From JAEUIE01 sp046350055 (lineage in GTDB: Bacteria > Planctomycetota > Planctomycetia > Gemmatales > HRBIN36): a stretch of DNA of 64,000 nt. Position 1 is the stretch's first letter; every line of letters starts with the position of its first letter. The position numbers and the translations under genes are program-made. Shown here piece by piece: positions 53,969-62,696 of this stretch. The DNA lies in assembly GCA_046350055.1 (NCBI GenBank), contig JAXMBC010000001.1, forward strand, positions 1,736,001 to 1,800,000, given 5' to 3'. The notes under the pieces are model-generated. The model made no database searches and had not been told where the DNA came from. It saw nothing but the letters and a program-made list of their open reading frames with translations.

Positions 53969-54014
53969 GCCCCATTCCTTGGAAGTGTGGGGTCATATTA
54001 AGGAGCCGGCTGCC

Positions 54015-54035
54015 AGAAGTCAGGAGCCAGAAGAA
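54015..54035. repeat. Heptamer repeat run
   Basis: AGAAGTC, AGGAGCC and AGAAGAA occur back to back in the short gap between fbp and the BON protein gene; same kind as the run at 1402-1429. Confidence 0.45.
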
Positions 54036-54037
54036 GG

Positions 54038-55354
54038 CTACTTACCTGGGTAGAGCCGCGGCATGACAGGAATGAGGGCGGGTACTTGGTCCTCTTCAAC
54101 AGGCACCACAGCACTAGCGGGAACAATGGAGGCAGAACGTGTGACTGATTCGTCCAATACGATGGGACGAGTCACTACTCGCTTCGCTGGTATGACAGGT
54201 TCCATTACATCGAGATTGATCGTGTGTTGTACCCGTACGATCGGCTGGCCTAACAAGGCATGAGTTGCCTCATGCTCCTCCACATCCGTTGCACCGGGAG
54301 GAAAGAGGCCACTGAGTGAACTGGTCGTAATCATATTCCGTGCGGGCTTTGATGCTGGAGCCATCGCTTTCGGCTTGCTTCCCGAGGGAACGATGAGGTC
54401 GGGAACCTTATTCTTCCTGGGCAAATTGTTCACCGAAGGTAACTGCGGATAAACGGGTTCCAGTGGCACAGGTTGAGCTGGTTCGATAGTGCTGGATTTT
54501 GCAGAGACCTTGGCGGGCTGCGGCGTCACCGACGATAACGCACTACTGGACACCCCTGAGGAGGAATCTTTGACTAGTTGCCTGCTTTCGAGGACGACAT
54601 TCGTATCGATAGCTGGGAGTGGCGCACTCGCACTGGCTGTCTGCACAGTAGCCGGGGCACTGACCTTAAGGTCATACCGTATCGCCTGGCAGCCTGGGAT
54701 GGCCTGAAGCCCGCGGATTATTTTTCGCCTGTCGGTGAACTCTTCAACCAGTCCAGTGACGGTCGCAATACCATTCGCATCGACAGTGATCTGTAAGTTG
54801 TTGCTCAGTCCTGGAGAAGTGGCTTCAAGAGCCACCTGGATGAGCAAACGCTGTTCTGCATCCGTAGCCACCAGTGCTGGCAACGCCATTGCATTATGCA
54901 CGACCAGTTGATCGATCACCACAGCGGTGCCGGCGTTGCGATGGGCAATCGCTACTGCTTTCTCGCGGAGTCGTTCGTGAGGCAGGTATCCTGTAAGGAT
55001 AATGGCATCACTACCGGGTGCGGTTTCAGCTCGAAGGCGCAGGGGATAGGTACTGCTATCCTGCAACCAGGCGACTTCGATACTGGCTGCCTTAATGTCA
55101 GTGTTCACCGGAGACCCGGACACTATGCTGGTGGGCCTTTGTGAAATATCACTGGCAGGCGGAGTGGTAACTGTTGCTGGTGGTGGAGTCACTACTTTGA
55201 CGCTTGATGGAGCAACTGCCACCTTGCTGGAGGCTGCTGGACTGGTTGAATTGGATCCGAATGCAGAGGGGCCACCTTTGAACGGTGTGTCAGCTTGAAG
55301 TGTTAGCGTCGAAGCCAGCAGTCCGGTTAGGGCAAAGGAGAGTTTCTTCGACAT
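54038..55354 (-). CDS. Secreted protein with BON-like domains
   Basis: The ATG at 55354, with GGAGAAA upstream, gives a signal peptide (1-22, ending TLQA) and a 438-aa protein. After a Pro/Thr/Ser-rich stretch come two regions matching BON domains: residues about 80-140 (LRAETAPGSDAIILTGYLP, AVVIDQLVVHN) and 145-220 (LLIQVALEATSPG, VDANGIATVTGLVEEFTDR, GCQAIRYDLKVSA). The C-terminal half is a low-complexity, Pro/Ser/Val-rich tail. Probably periplasmic and membrane-associated; the second BON protein of the window after the 10.4 kb one. Confidence 0.8.
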   Translation of the reverse strand: MSKKLSFALTGLLASTLTLQADTPFKGGPSAFGSNSTSPAASSKVAVAPSSVKVVTPPPATVTTPPASDISQRPTSIVSGSPVNTDIKAASIEVAWLQDSSTYPLRLRAETAPGSDAIILTGYLPHERLREKAVAIAHRNAGTAVVIDQLVVHNAMALPALVATDAEQRLLIQVALEATSPGLSNNLQITVDANGIATVTGLVEEFTDRRKIIRGLQAIPGCQAIRYDLKVSAPATVQTASASAPLPAIDTNVVLESRQLVKDSSSGVSSSALSSVTPQPAKVSAKSSTIEPAQPVPLEPVYPQLPSVNNLPRKNKVPDLIVPSGSKPKAMAPASKPARNMITTSSLSGLFPPGATDVEEHEATHALLGQPIVRVQHTINLDVMEPVIPAKRVVTRPIVLDESVTRSASIVPASAVVPVEEDQVPALIPVMPRLYPGK

Positions 55355-55510
55355 CAAATTTCTCCAAACGGGAGATCGTCGGGCTATCAGGTGTAGTGGA
55401 AAGGCAGTCTGCCGAAACCAGCCACACAGCAATGAGCATGAATGAAAGAAAGCCAGCCAGTGACCTTGCTGTCCCGAGGAGGGTGGCGGCCACGTAGCTG
55501 GCTTCAATCG

Positions 55511-55571
55511 CCCCGATGCCTAGCCTTCCCTGGCAGCATCGGGGTGTACCCTCCACATCCTTGCGGAGGGG
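55511..55571 (-). terminator. Two hairpins downstream of the lipoprotein gene
   Basis: A 9-bp perfect stem (CCCCGATGC/GCATCGGGG, 16-base loop; 55511-55544) and a 6-bp stem (CCCTCC/GGAGGG; 55549-55570) follow the lipoprotein stop at 55584 on the minus strand. Either could terminate that transcript. Confidence 0.5.
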
Positions 55572-55583
55572 TTCCCTCTTGGA

Positions 55584-56147
55584 TTAGCGGAAGTTGCTGC
55601 CGCTCGTCCAGTTGAACATGGACTGCTGATAACGGGGATCGTTACCTACACACAGGTGCAGGTGATCCTTATCCATCTGCAGCACTTCGGTGCGTTCGTT
55701 CTCGACCCAGTATGCCCAGGGCTGGTCTGACTTGACGCGTTCCTTCCAGCGAACTGTCACTACGTAGTGACAGTGGTGGAGTTGAGCGGGTCCAACCAGT
55801 GGGAAGTAGGTGCAAGGGTCGATGGAGTCGACAACCTTCTGGATATCGAACTCGAAATCGTCGCGGAACTCTTCAGTGATGAAGGGGATGCCACGCTTCA
55901 CGCGAGGCAGTGCGCGAACGATCTCTTCTTCGGAAGGTGGATCTTCGCAAGTGGGAATGGGCTGGCCTGGCAGAATCGGAGGCAGCACGGCAGCACGCTG
56001 GTAAAGGCGTTTGTCGTACTTCTCATTCATCCGTTCGGTGACCCATGCAGGCTGAGGCACAAACGTCATTCCTGCCCAGCAACCACTGAGTGAAACAGCC
56101 AGGACAGTGCCGAGGATGGCTCCGCCGAGTGCCCGCGTGCTTAACAT
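55584..56147 (-). CDS. Putative lipoprotein, 187 aa
   Basis: The ATG at 56147 has a near-perfect GGAGGGGGAAC ribosome site. The product starts MLSTRALGGAILGTVLAVSLSGC, a lipobox LSGC with C23, so it should be exported and lipid-anchored. The mature part is acidic and has four further Cys or Trp-rich lines (PTCEDPPSEEE, DPCTYFPLVGPAQ, HHCHYVVTVRWKE). Planctomycete proteins of this size are usually unnamed. Upstream gene in the other direction is the antiporter, across 290 bases of intergenic DNA. Confidence 0.8.
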   Translation of the reverse strand: MLSTRALGGAILGTVLAVSLSGCWAGMTFVPQPAWVTERMNEKYDKRLYQRAAVLPPILPGQPIPTCEDPPSEEEIVRALPRVKRGIPFITEEFRDDFEFDIQKVVDSIDPCTYFPLVGPAQLHHCHYVVTVRWKERVKSDQPWAYWVENERTEVLQMDKDHLHLCVGNDPRYQQSMFNWTSGSNFR

Positions 56148-56437
56148 GTTCCCCCTCCTCCGCCTGGGCCTTGGCGACGCCCCCCCTGGGCGTAGCACCA
56201 ACGCTTACGGTGTACAGCAGTGGTTTCATCGTCGGTGACTGCTGGTGAACTTTAAGGGTTTTGCGGAAGGGAGCGATTCACCTACATGTAGTGTTCCAGA
56301 AGTCGCCCGGTAAAGCGCCTCCTTTACCCAGTTTCTCTCGTTTGAAAGATGTAAATGGTAATCCGCACTATCTTGATCCCTGATGCAACTATAAAACAAG
56401 GGGGATTGAATAAACGTGTGATTCCTACCTCGGAGCG

Positions 56438-57745
56438 ATGCCTTTGTTTGGCACTGCTGAGCCAACTCCCACCGGTCAGGCTCTCTTCGCAATTATTCTG
56501 ATGCAGCTGATTGTCATCCTCGCTGCTGCCCGCCTGTGTGGTCGGCTTGCCCGCTTTGTACGTCAGCCTGTTGTGGTAGGGGAAATTCTCGGCGGCATCA
56601 TACTGGGACCGTCTCTCTTCCAGCCTCTCTTTCCCGAGCTCAGTGCTTACCTTTTTCATCCAGTCACCAAGCCTGCCTTTCAGGCCATGAAGGAATTGGG
56701 GCTGATGCTCCTTCTCTTCCTTGTTGGGATGGAATTTGAGTTTTCTCATCTTAAACATCTGGGACGGGCTGCGGTCTCCATCTCTGTGGTGGGTATTGCC
56801 CTTCCCTTTGTGCTCGGTTTGGGGCTTGCTCCGATCCTCCATTCACAACTCGAATTGACTACTCCATTCTGGGGACTGGCCCTGTTTCTTGGCACAGCAC
56901 TCTCCATCACCGCACTGCCCGTGCTGGGCAGAATCATGATGGAATTGGGAATCACCAAAACCCGGCTTGGCACTGTCACTATCTCTGCAGCTGCTGTCGA
57001 CGATGCTGTTGCATGGATTCTGCTTGCTACTATTATTGCTGCCATTCACTCTGCATTTGATCCGCTCTTGATGCTGCGGATGTCGGGCCTGACACTGCTC
57101 TTCCTGGGTGTGATGATCTTTGTCGTCCGTCCGCTGCTACACAAGCTTATCGATTGGCACCTGCGTCATACCAGGCAGCATCTCGACACCTGGAGTCTGG
57201 CGGGCCTGTTGATCCTGCTTTTCCTGTGTGGTCTGACCACGCTGAAGATAGGCATCTTCCCGGAGTTTGGCGCCTTTGTACTGGGGGCCTGCCTTTCAGG
57301 TCATGCTAGGCTGCATCATGCGCTGGGTGATTCGTTCCGAAACTTCATTACTGCCTTCTTTCTGCCCATCTTCTTTACCTACACCGGGCTGAATACCAAT
57401 ATCGGGGGCCTGAATTCCTGGCTTCAGGTCGGCTTGACTGTGCTGGTCATTGCAGTTGCAGTGTTTGGTAAGTTTGCAGGATGTACCCTCATCGCCCGTT
57501 GGAATGGCTTCGCCTGGCGTGAAGCTTCCATCATTGGAGCGATGATGAATACGCGTGCCCTGGTAGCCCTCATTGTGATCAATGTTGGCTTCGAACAAGG
57601 TATCCTTAATCAGACTCTTTTCACGATCCTGGTGCTGATGGCTATCATCACTACCATCATGACCACCCCGTTCATTGGCCAGTGGTACAAGGGCACCGAA
57701 CTGGAGCCAGCCATCGCCCAATCGGGGTTCTATAGTAGGAAGTAA
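56438..57745 (+). CDS. CPA2-family cation:proton antiporter
   Basis: A 435-aa membrane protein with 12 or so hydrophobic segments. Motifs: VVVGEILGGIILGPS, a conserved LGLMLLLFLVGMEFEFSHLK, and the ion-site pair D188-D189 (AAAVDDAVAW), the DD form linked with electrogenic exchange. No RCK or TrkA-N regulatory domain is attached. It should exchange Na+ or K+ for H+ in the inner membrane. The start at 56438 has GGAG only two bases upstream, so translation may begin slightly later. The next gene starts 16 bp after its stop, suggesting an operon. Confidence 0.93.
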   Translation: MPLFGTAEPTPTGQALFAIILMQLIVILAAARLCGRLARFVRQPVVVGEILGGIILGPSLFQPLFPELSAYLFHPVTKPAFQAMKELGLMLLLFLVGMEFEFSHLKHLGRAAVSISVVGIALPFVLGLGLAPILHSQLELTTPFWGLALFLGTALSITALPVLGRIMMELGITKTRLGTVTISAAAVDDAVAWILLATIIAAIHSAFDPLLMLRMSGLTLLFLGVMIFVVRPLLHKLIDWHLRHTRQHLDTWSLAGLLILLFLCGLTTLKIGIFPEFGAFVLGACLSGHARLHHALGDSFRNFITAFFLPIFFTYTGLNTNIGGLNSWLQVGLTVLVIAVAVFGKFAGCTLIARWNGFAWREASIIGAMMNTRALVALIVINVGFEQGILNQTLFTILVLMAIITTIMTTPFIGQWYKGTELEPAIAQSGFYSRK

Positions 57746-57761
57746 CCCTGGAAGGATCCCC

Positions 57762-58802
57762 ATGCTCCCCCTGCTTCTCTCTCTCCTTGTCACACAGCAC
57801 GTTGATCTCGACAAACAGCCCGGCATCGTCAAGCGAGAGTTCATCTACGAAAAGGCTCCGTACCCGGAATGTCATGCATCCACCATTGTCGAGACGCCGG
57901 AAGGGCTCGTAACTGCCTGGTTCGGCGGTACAGAGGAAAAGCACCGGGATGTTGGAATCTGGGTCTCGCGCCTAGTGAATGGTAAATGGACCACCAGCGT
58001 GGAAGTTGCCAATGGCGTAATTGATGCTACTCGACGCTATCCCACCTGGAATCCGGTACTGCATCAGATCAAGGACGGTCCGCTGCTCCTCTTTTACAAG
58101 GTCGGTCCCAGTCCCTCAACCTGGTGGGGCGAAGTCAAACGCTCGAATGACCATGGCAAAACCTGGTCGCCAGCAGAGAAACTTCCCAAGCACATCGTCG
58201 GCCCGATCAAGAACAAGCCCATCACCCTGAAAGATGGAACCATCCTGAGTGGCAGCAGTACCGAGCATGCCGGCTGGAAGATCCACTTTGAACGCAGCAG
58301 CGATAATGGCAAAACCTGGACCAGCACCGGCTCTCTGCACGATGGCAAGGAAGTGCGGGCCATTCAGCCTACGATTTTCATTCATCAGGATGGTCGGCTG
58401 CAATCTCTCGTCCGCACCAGTGGCAAAGGGAAGATTTACGAAACCTGGTCCAGCGACGATGGTCGTACCTGGTCCAAGCTCGCTCCCACTACGCTACCCC
58501 ACCCTGGTTCCGGTATTGATGGGGTGACCTTGAAAGATGGTCGCCATCTGCTGGTTTACAATCATGTCGATAAGGCAGGCGTTGCGACGCATGCCCGGTC
58601 GCCCCTGAATGTAGCCATCTCCAGGGATGGCAAAGTCTGGGAGGCAGCGCTGGTGCTGGAAGATGAAAAAGGTGGCGAGTTCAGCTACCCCGCAGTCATT
58701 CAGACCAGCGATGGCCTGGTGCATATCACCTACACCTGGAACCGCAAGAAGATTCGCCACGTAGTGGTGGATGTAAACAAGCTGGAGTTGAAGCCGAAGT
58801 AG
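57762..58802 (+). CDS. Secreted sialidase-like BNR protein
   Basis: An ATG at 57762 with AAGGA six bases upstream starts a 346-aa protein whose first hydrophobic residues (MLPLLLSLLVTQ) form a short export signal. An in-frame start at 57675 inside the previous gene is rejected. Asp-box (BNR) motifs are clear: SNDHGKTWSP, SSDNGKTWTS and SSDDGRTWSK, as in the six-bladed sialidase propeller, preceded by FGGTEEKHRDVGIWVSR, typical of the PF13088 type. The three-Arg, Tyr and Glu of true sialidases are partly visible (R near FGGTEEKHR; no Tyr/Glu pair recognised), so a carbohydrate-binding or other hydrolase role is possible. Confidence 0.85.
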   Translation: MLPLLLSLLVTQHVDLDKQPGIVKREFIYEKAPYPECHASTIVETPEGLVTAWFGGTEEKHRDVGIWVSRLVNGKWTTSVEVANGVIDATRRYPTWNPVLHQIKDGPLLLFYKVGPSPSTWWGEVKRSNDHGKTWSPAEKLPKHIVGPIKNKPITLKDGTILSGSSTEHAGWKIHFERSSDNGKTWTSTGSLHDGKEVRAIQPTIFIHQDGRLQSLVRTSGKGKIYETWSSDDGRTWSKLAPTTLPHPGSGIDGVTLKDGRHLLVYNHVDKAGVATHARSPLNVAISRDGKVWEAALVLEDEKGGEFSYPAVIQTSDGLVHITYTWNRKKIRHVVVDVNKLELKPK

Positions 58803-58815
58803 GGCTGCTCGGGAA

Positions 58816-59130
58816 TCACTTCAGGATAATCAGCAACATCACCACCGGGGTGATGGCCTTGATGGAATGCTTGAGATGGGCAGCCATGTGTACCCAGGTT
58901 CCGGAATGGGCCTGCTGTACCTCCTCACCAAGACCTACTTGTGCCTCGCCCTGTACGAAGAAGAGCATGGCTGGCTTGGACGCAGTATGTTCCGATAACT
59001 CCTGCCCCTGCCCAAACCCGAATGCCACTGCTTTCAGTTGCTCATCCTGATAGATCGCCTTGCTCAAGATGCCATCGACAGGAGGTTTCACTTCCTGAGC
59101 CAGATCGAGAATATGGGTATAGGCTTTCAT
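58816..59130 (-). CDS. Small cupin-domain protein
   Basis: A 104-aa single-domain cupin. The ATG at 59130 has GGAG eight bases upstream. ELSEHTASKPAMLFFVQGEAQVGLG is the first cupin motif (only one clear metal His, H48), and SGTWVHMAAHLKHSIKA the second (H85, H88). Cupins of this size bind a metal and often act as isomerases or sensors; the missing residues make metal binding uncertain. Divergent from the TspO gene. Confidence 0.85.
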   Translation of the reverse strand: MKAYTHILDLAQEVKPPVDGILSKAIYQDEQLKAVAFGFGQGQELSEHTASKPAMLFFVQGEAQVGLGEEVQQAHSGTWVHMAAHLKHSIKAITPVVMLLIILK

Positions 59131-59193
59131 GTGGCTTGCTCCATGGGTGAACCTGGCTGAATCGTCCATCAGCCCGCTGCCGAATATCCACTC

Positions 59194-59697
59194 ATGATCA
59201 TAAGCACTACCAGCCTGCAAACCACCAACGCTCAATGGAAATCCTGGGCAGGGCTCCTGCTCTGGTTGCTGATTTGTTTCAGCATCGCCGGGCTGGGCGG
59301 CTACCTCACCAGTCTGGGGCTGACTGGATATTACGAACTGCTGAGGAAACCCTACTGGACGCCACCCGGCTACGTCATCGGTATGGTGTGGAATGTACTC
59401 TTTGTGATGATGGCAGTCGCTATCTGGCTCGTATGGCGACGGGTGGGCTGGTTCCACTGGGCTGTCATCGCCTTCGTCGTGCAGTTGCTGCTGAATCTCG
59501 GCTGGTCCTACGCCTTCTTTACCCTGCAATGCCCGGAGATGGCCTTTGGAGAACTCTGCATCCTCTGGCTGTCCATCCTGATCACAGCAGTTCTCTTCTG
59601 GCCCATCTCACGTCTGGCTGCCTGCCTGATGATCCCTTACCTCGCCTGGGTACTCTTCGCAGGCGGCTTGAATTACACCATCTGGCAGATGAATTGA
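59194..59697 (+). CDS. TspO/MBR family protein
   Basis: A 167-aa, five-helix membrane protein resembling TspO. WTPPGYVIGMVWNVLF is the family line after helix 1, and further helices include WVLFAGGLNYTIWQMN at the C-terminus. TspO proteins bind tetrapyrroles and are involved in porphyrin or stress responses. The start at ATG 59194 is consistent with the following signal; the intergenic gap to the divergent cupin is 63 bp. Confidence 0.9.
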   Translation: MIISTTSLQTTNAQWKSWAGLLLWLLICFSIAGLGGYLTSLGLTGYYELLRKPYWTPPGYVIGMVWNVLFVMMAVAIWLVWRRVGWFHWAVIAFVVQLLLNLGWSYAFFTLQCPEMAFGELCILWLSILITAVLFWPISRLAACLMIPYLAWVLFAGGLNYTIWQMN

Positions 59698-59707
59698 ATC
59701 ACGCCTG

Positions 59708-60013
59708 TTACAGCCCAATCAGAATCGCAATGATGCCTGAAGTTGGCTTGGTGGTGGTGGGAGGCTTCAGGTTGGAGGGAGAAGTTGTCCCTTGAGGTGC
59801 TGGTTGTTTGACGGGTGTGGCCTTATCCTGTCGTTTTCGGAGAGTCACGCTTTCATTTTTATTGACGGTTTCCGTGCGGCCTGCGACTGACCGGGTCGTG
59901 GTTGACTTACGGGGGGCCTAGTGCTTGCGGGGACCATCGGCAGTGGCCAGTGAGGTCAGCGAGAGGAAAACCAGGCTGGCGAGCATCAGGCGGAACGAAG
60001 TAAGCAGGTTCAT
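59708..60013 (-). pseudogene. Small secreted protein gene with an in-frame amber codon
   Basis: The ATG at 60013, with AGGAG just upstream (CAGGAGTTACCC), begins MNLLTSFRLMLASLVFLSLT, a good signal peptide ending SLATADGPRKH. Codon 32 is TAG (59918-59920). The same frame then continues for 69 codons, APRKSTTTRSVAGRTE onward, Thr/Pro/Lys-rich, to SGIIAILIGL and a TAA at 59708-59710. Without the amber codon this would be a 101-residue secreted protein. It is either a recent pseudogene, an early-stop allele or a sequencing error; suppression of TAG cannot be excluded. Confidence 0.65.
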
Positions 60014-60701
60014 GGGTAACTCCTGAGTTAAGGCAACGTCGGAACTGAGTATCAGTTCCTCACAACAGCAGGTATCCCGCAGCGGTCAGAATCTTTCAGG
60101 GAAGCGCGGGTATCGCTGTTCTTGCTACCCCTCGTGTTCCGCGCATCCCTATACTGAATAACGACTTATGACCATTTCCTGCGCCTTTGCTCATTTTGTC
60201 AGTTCAACTTCGCGCTCCGTGTGCGCGAGGCATGGACTTCATCGGGGAAGTCTCGCTTCCATCGCTTGGATACTCCTGTGCGCGCCGTAAATACATTGGC
60301 TGCAATGAGTTACGTCTGTCGCTTCGATGCGTATTCAGGCATCGCCTGAAACGACATCCATCCTTGCACCGTGTGTGCGCACATCGCTCGATCTGCAGAC
60401 ATACCAACTCTTCTGCAGTGTTGTCATCTCGGCGCCGCGTGTGCGCGCACCACCATGACTTGCGTTTCTTAACAACGAGTTGCCACAGAACGGAAGGCTG
60501 CTTGTGTGTAGCTATTATAGTATGTCGACAAGTGTACAGTTCAGTCACTGGTGGGTCTGGCTACACAACGGCGGACTTACGTCGCGCCGCTCTTGCAATA
60601 CAACGTTGAGTGTGAGAACGATCCGCGTCAAAAATTCTCGTGATAAATGCTGTACGAATTCGCTTCGATGTTGTGAGGTTTGACAGGAGCCGAAACGCAC
60701 C
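60014..60701. other. Gene-poor region with dispersed GTGCGCG-type motifs (688 bp)
   Basis: No convincing gene in 688 bp. Between 60221 and 60447 the sequence GTGCGCG, within longer GTGTGCGCGC-like cores, recurs at 60221, 60278, 60375 and 60441, spaced 57-97 bases, each followed by variable sequence. Possible open frames there give Cys/His/Arg-rich peptides with no family resemblance, so I do not call them. The promoter of the gene at 60702 should be in the last 150 bases. Confidence 0.45.
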
Positions 60702-61118
60702 ATGAAACCGAACGCATCACTTCTAGCAGGCAAGTCAACGTCTTGCGCAGAAAGAGTCAACAGGCAGTTGTCGTCCCGTTTCCTGATCGCTGGGCTTGTT
60801 GCGATTCCGTGCGGGATGCTGCTGCTCTATCTTGGACTTGCACTCGGTCTCGGTGGAAGTGTGTTCTTCAGCTATGCATGTTTTGCCATTGGACTAACAG
60901 CTTCTCCGATTCTGCTGCTGATTTCAGTCATCCTGAGAGTCATTCCACTACACAAGCAATCCGTTTCGGAGCATCCAGCCAGGCATTCGCTACTCTGGGT
61001 GGTGGTTCTCTCCCTGGTCGCGTTTTTCATCATCGGGGCTATTGTTGAACTCCTGAATTCGCGGTATTCACCTGGGGCTGCGCCTCCCCCCTACGAAACC
61101 GTGAAGGACGACATGTAA
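60702..61118 (+). CDS. Small three-TM hypothetical protein
   Basis: A 138-aa protein with three predicted membrane helices (about 25-50, 55-80 and 95-115) and a short polar C-terminus (APPPYETVKDDM). AGGAG is 12 bases before the ATG, a little far. No homologous family recognised. It starts a run of small orphan genes. Confidence 0.6.
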   Translation: MKPNASLLAGKSTSCAERVNRQLSSRFLIAGLVAIPCGMLLLYLGLALGLGGSVFFSYACFAIGLTASPILLLISVILRVIPLHKQSVSEHPARHSLLWVVVLSLVAFFIIGAIVELLNSRYSPGAAPPPYETVKDDM

Positions 61119-61253
61119 GCGGTGCAAGGGTCATTGCCCGGACTATGATGCTGTTCGGTTCACGGTTGGATTTGCATCTTTTCGCTGTCACAGCCTTGAT
61201 GTGTCACTGTACAGGATGGTGCTTCCTTCAGTCCACACATCAGGAGAGCAATC

Positions 61254-61868
61254 ATGCTCGCTCGAACCGCGATTCTCACTCTGGTCACCCTGGCATGCAG
61301 CAATTCCCGAGCCGACGCACAATTTGGCTATGGCGGATACCTCTCCTTCGACAACGACGCCTACCTGGTACCGTTGCAGCGTATTGTGGCGGAGGCAGAC
61401 GCTCGTGCTGAGCAGTCGGTTCAGCAGTTGATGCGGATGCCCGAAGTGCAACAGCGATACCAGGAATTCCGCCAGGCAGGTGGCACGCTGAATTATCATG
61501 CGTACGTCACCTGGTTTGCACGCACCGCGGGCTTTACGCCACAAGGTGTGCGCCGCTATATCGAACGCGAACGGCAACAGGTTGCCCAGCAACGGCAACG
61601 TGTACAGGAACTGAACGATGCGAATGATGAGGCCCGCCGCAATATGCAGTCTGGCATGGATCGGGCCTATCAATGCCATAAGGAAATGGGAGACATGATT
61701 GCAGGTAACAGGCATTACACTGATGCGGATGGCAGGAATTATGTCCTCCCGTTCACCCGCCCGGGATATTACCAGGACAGCACCGGTCGTGTGTTTCATC
61801 TCGATCGTTGGGGCAACTACCACCTGCGCACTGAGCAGGGATACTGGATGCCTTTGCAACAGAAGTAA
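61254..61868 (+). CDS. Secreted coiled-coil-rich hypothetical protein
   Basis: A 204-aa protein. The ATG at 61254 has AGGAG seven bases upstream and a signal peptide (MLARTAILTLVTLACSNSRADA). The mature part has an acidic helical segment, then a Gln/Glu/Arg-rich coiled coil (about 105-135: RERQQVAQQRQRVQELND), and an aromatic C-terminus (RPGYYQDSTGRVFHLDRWGNYH). Function unknown. Extracytoplasmic location is expected. Confidence 0.75.
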   Translation: MLARTAILTLVTLACSNSRADAQFGYGGYLSFDNDAYLVPLQRIVAEADARAEQSVQQLMRMPEVQQRYQEFRQAGGTLNYHAYVTWFARTAGFTPQGVRRYIERERQQVAQQRQRVQELNDANDEARRNMQSGMDRAYQCHKEMGDMIAGNRHYTDADGRNYVLPFTRPGYYQDSTGRVFHLDRWGNYHLRTEQGYWMPLQQK

Positions 61869-62006
61869 GAATGCATGATGGGGGTGGTACTGCATTCGGT
61901 TGCCAGTTTAGTCTAGTCCGAATGCAGGGTAAGTGATCAAGCCGATTATCATTGACAGCGATCACTTGGTTCATCAACATGCCAATGACAAAATGGAGGT
62001 AACTCT

Positions 62007-62591
62007 ATGTTGATTCCCATCCCCACTGGTATGAGTTATTCGTCCCAAGTGAGTGGTTCCACCCTCAAGAAAGTGCGTTGCGAGAGTTGTTATCAACATT
62101 ACCTGTATCAGATGGCTAGAACAGGAACGGGTTCTGGCACGAGCTTCTTGTTTCTGGATAATGCAGGCGCCGCTCAACACGCTCAATCGGAAGCAACGCA
62201 GGACTTGTTGCGTCAGTTAGAAATCACAGTGGACGTGGTGCCTTGTCCGCATTGTGGCTGGTATCAACACGACATGGTGATGACAGCTCGGAGAAGTTAC
62301 CTCCGATGGATGGTGAATGTGGGTGCCTGTCTGACATTGGGGATGGTACCTGTCGGCGTGATTGGCAATTTCATGAACACAGATATCGGTCGTCGAGAAC
62401 CCGTCATTCCAACAGATTATTTCTGGCTGGCGATTGTTGCTGTGGCCCTTCTTGGTGTCGGCTTCATTGTGGTAAAGCTGTATCTATCATCTCGATATGA
62501 TCCCAATGAGCAGGATCCGCAAACTTCCATTGCCCTGGGTCGTCAGCGTGCCATATTGCTGGAAGAGGATCAACCAGTGACGAAGTTGTGA
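62007..62591 (+). CDS. Zinc-ribbon-like two-TM protein
   Basis: A 194-aa protein started by ATG at 62007 with GGAGG seven bases upstream. C25 and C28 (RCESCYQ) and C80 and C83 (VPCPHCGWY) form a split zinc ribbon, followed by two membrane helices (about 102-118 and 135-155) and a short charged tail. The ribbon would be cytoplasmic. No named family recognised; the design resembles planctomycete zinc-ribbon membrane proteins. Confidence 0.75.
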   Translation: MLIPIPTGMSYSSQVSGSTLKKVRCESCYQHYLYQMARTGTGSGTSFLFLDNAGAAQHAQSEATQDLLRQLEITVDVVPCPHCGWYQHDMVMTARRSYLRWMVNVGACLTLGMVPVGVIGNFMNTDIGRREPVIPTDYFWLAIVAVALLGVGFIVVKLYLSSRYDPNEQDPQTSIALGRQRAILLEEDQPVTKL

Positions 62592-62644
62592 CTCAGCTTG
62601 TCCGCAGGAAGTGCAAGTCATGCGGAGGTCTCGCTTGATCGAGA

Positions 62645-62665
62645 GTACTCGTTAAGCAGTGCAGG
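62645..62665. repeat. Half-REP element near the transposase 3' end
   Basis: GTACTCGTTAAGCAGTGCAGG matches the right half of the REP hairpin at 63344-63364 at 18 of 21 positions. The left arm of the hairpin is not found here, so the element is truncated. Together with the pair upstream of the transposase it flanks that gene on both sides. Confidence 0.6.
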
Positions 62666-62696
62666 ACTTGCTGTGCAGTGAGTCATTGACTGTGAA

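Noticed and set aside
60187..60609. Open frames of 140 and 114 codons on either strand in the repeat-rich region
   Set aside because: Both peptides are dominated by Cys, His and Arg produced by the repeated GTGCGCG cores, with no ribosome site and no plausible domain.
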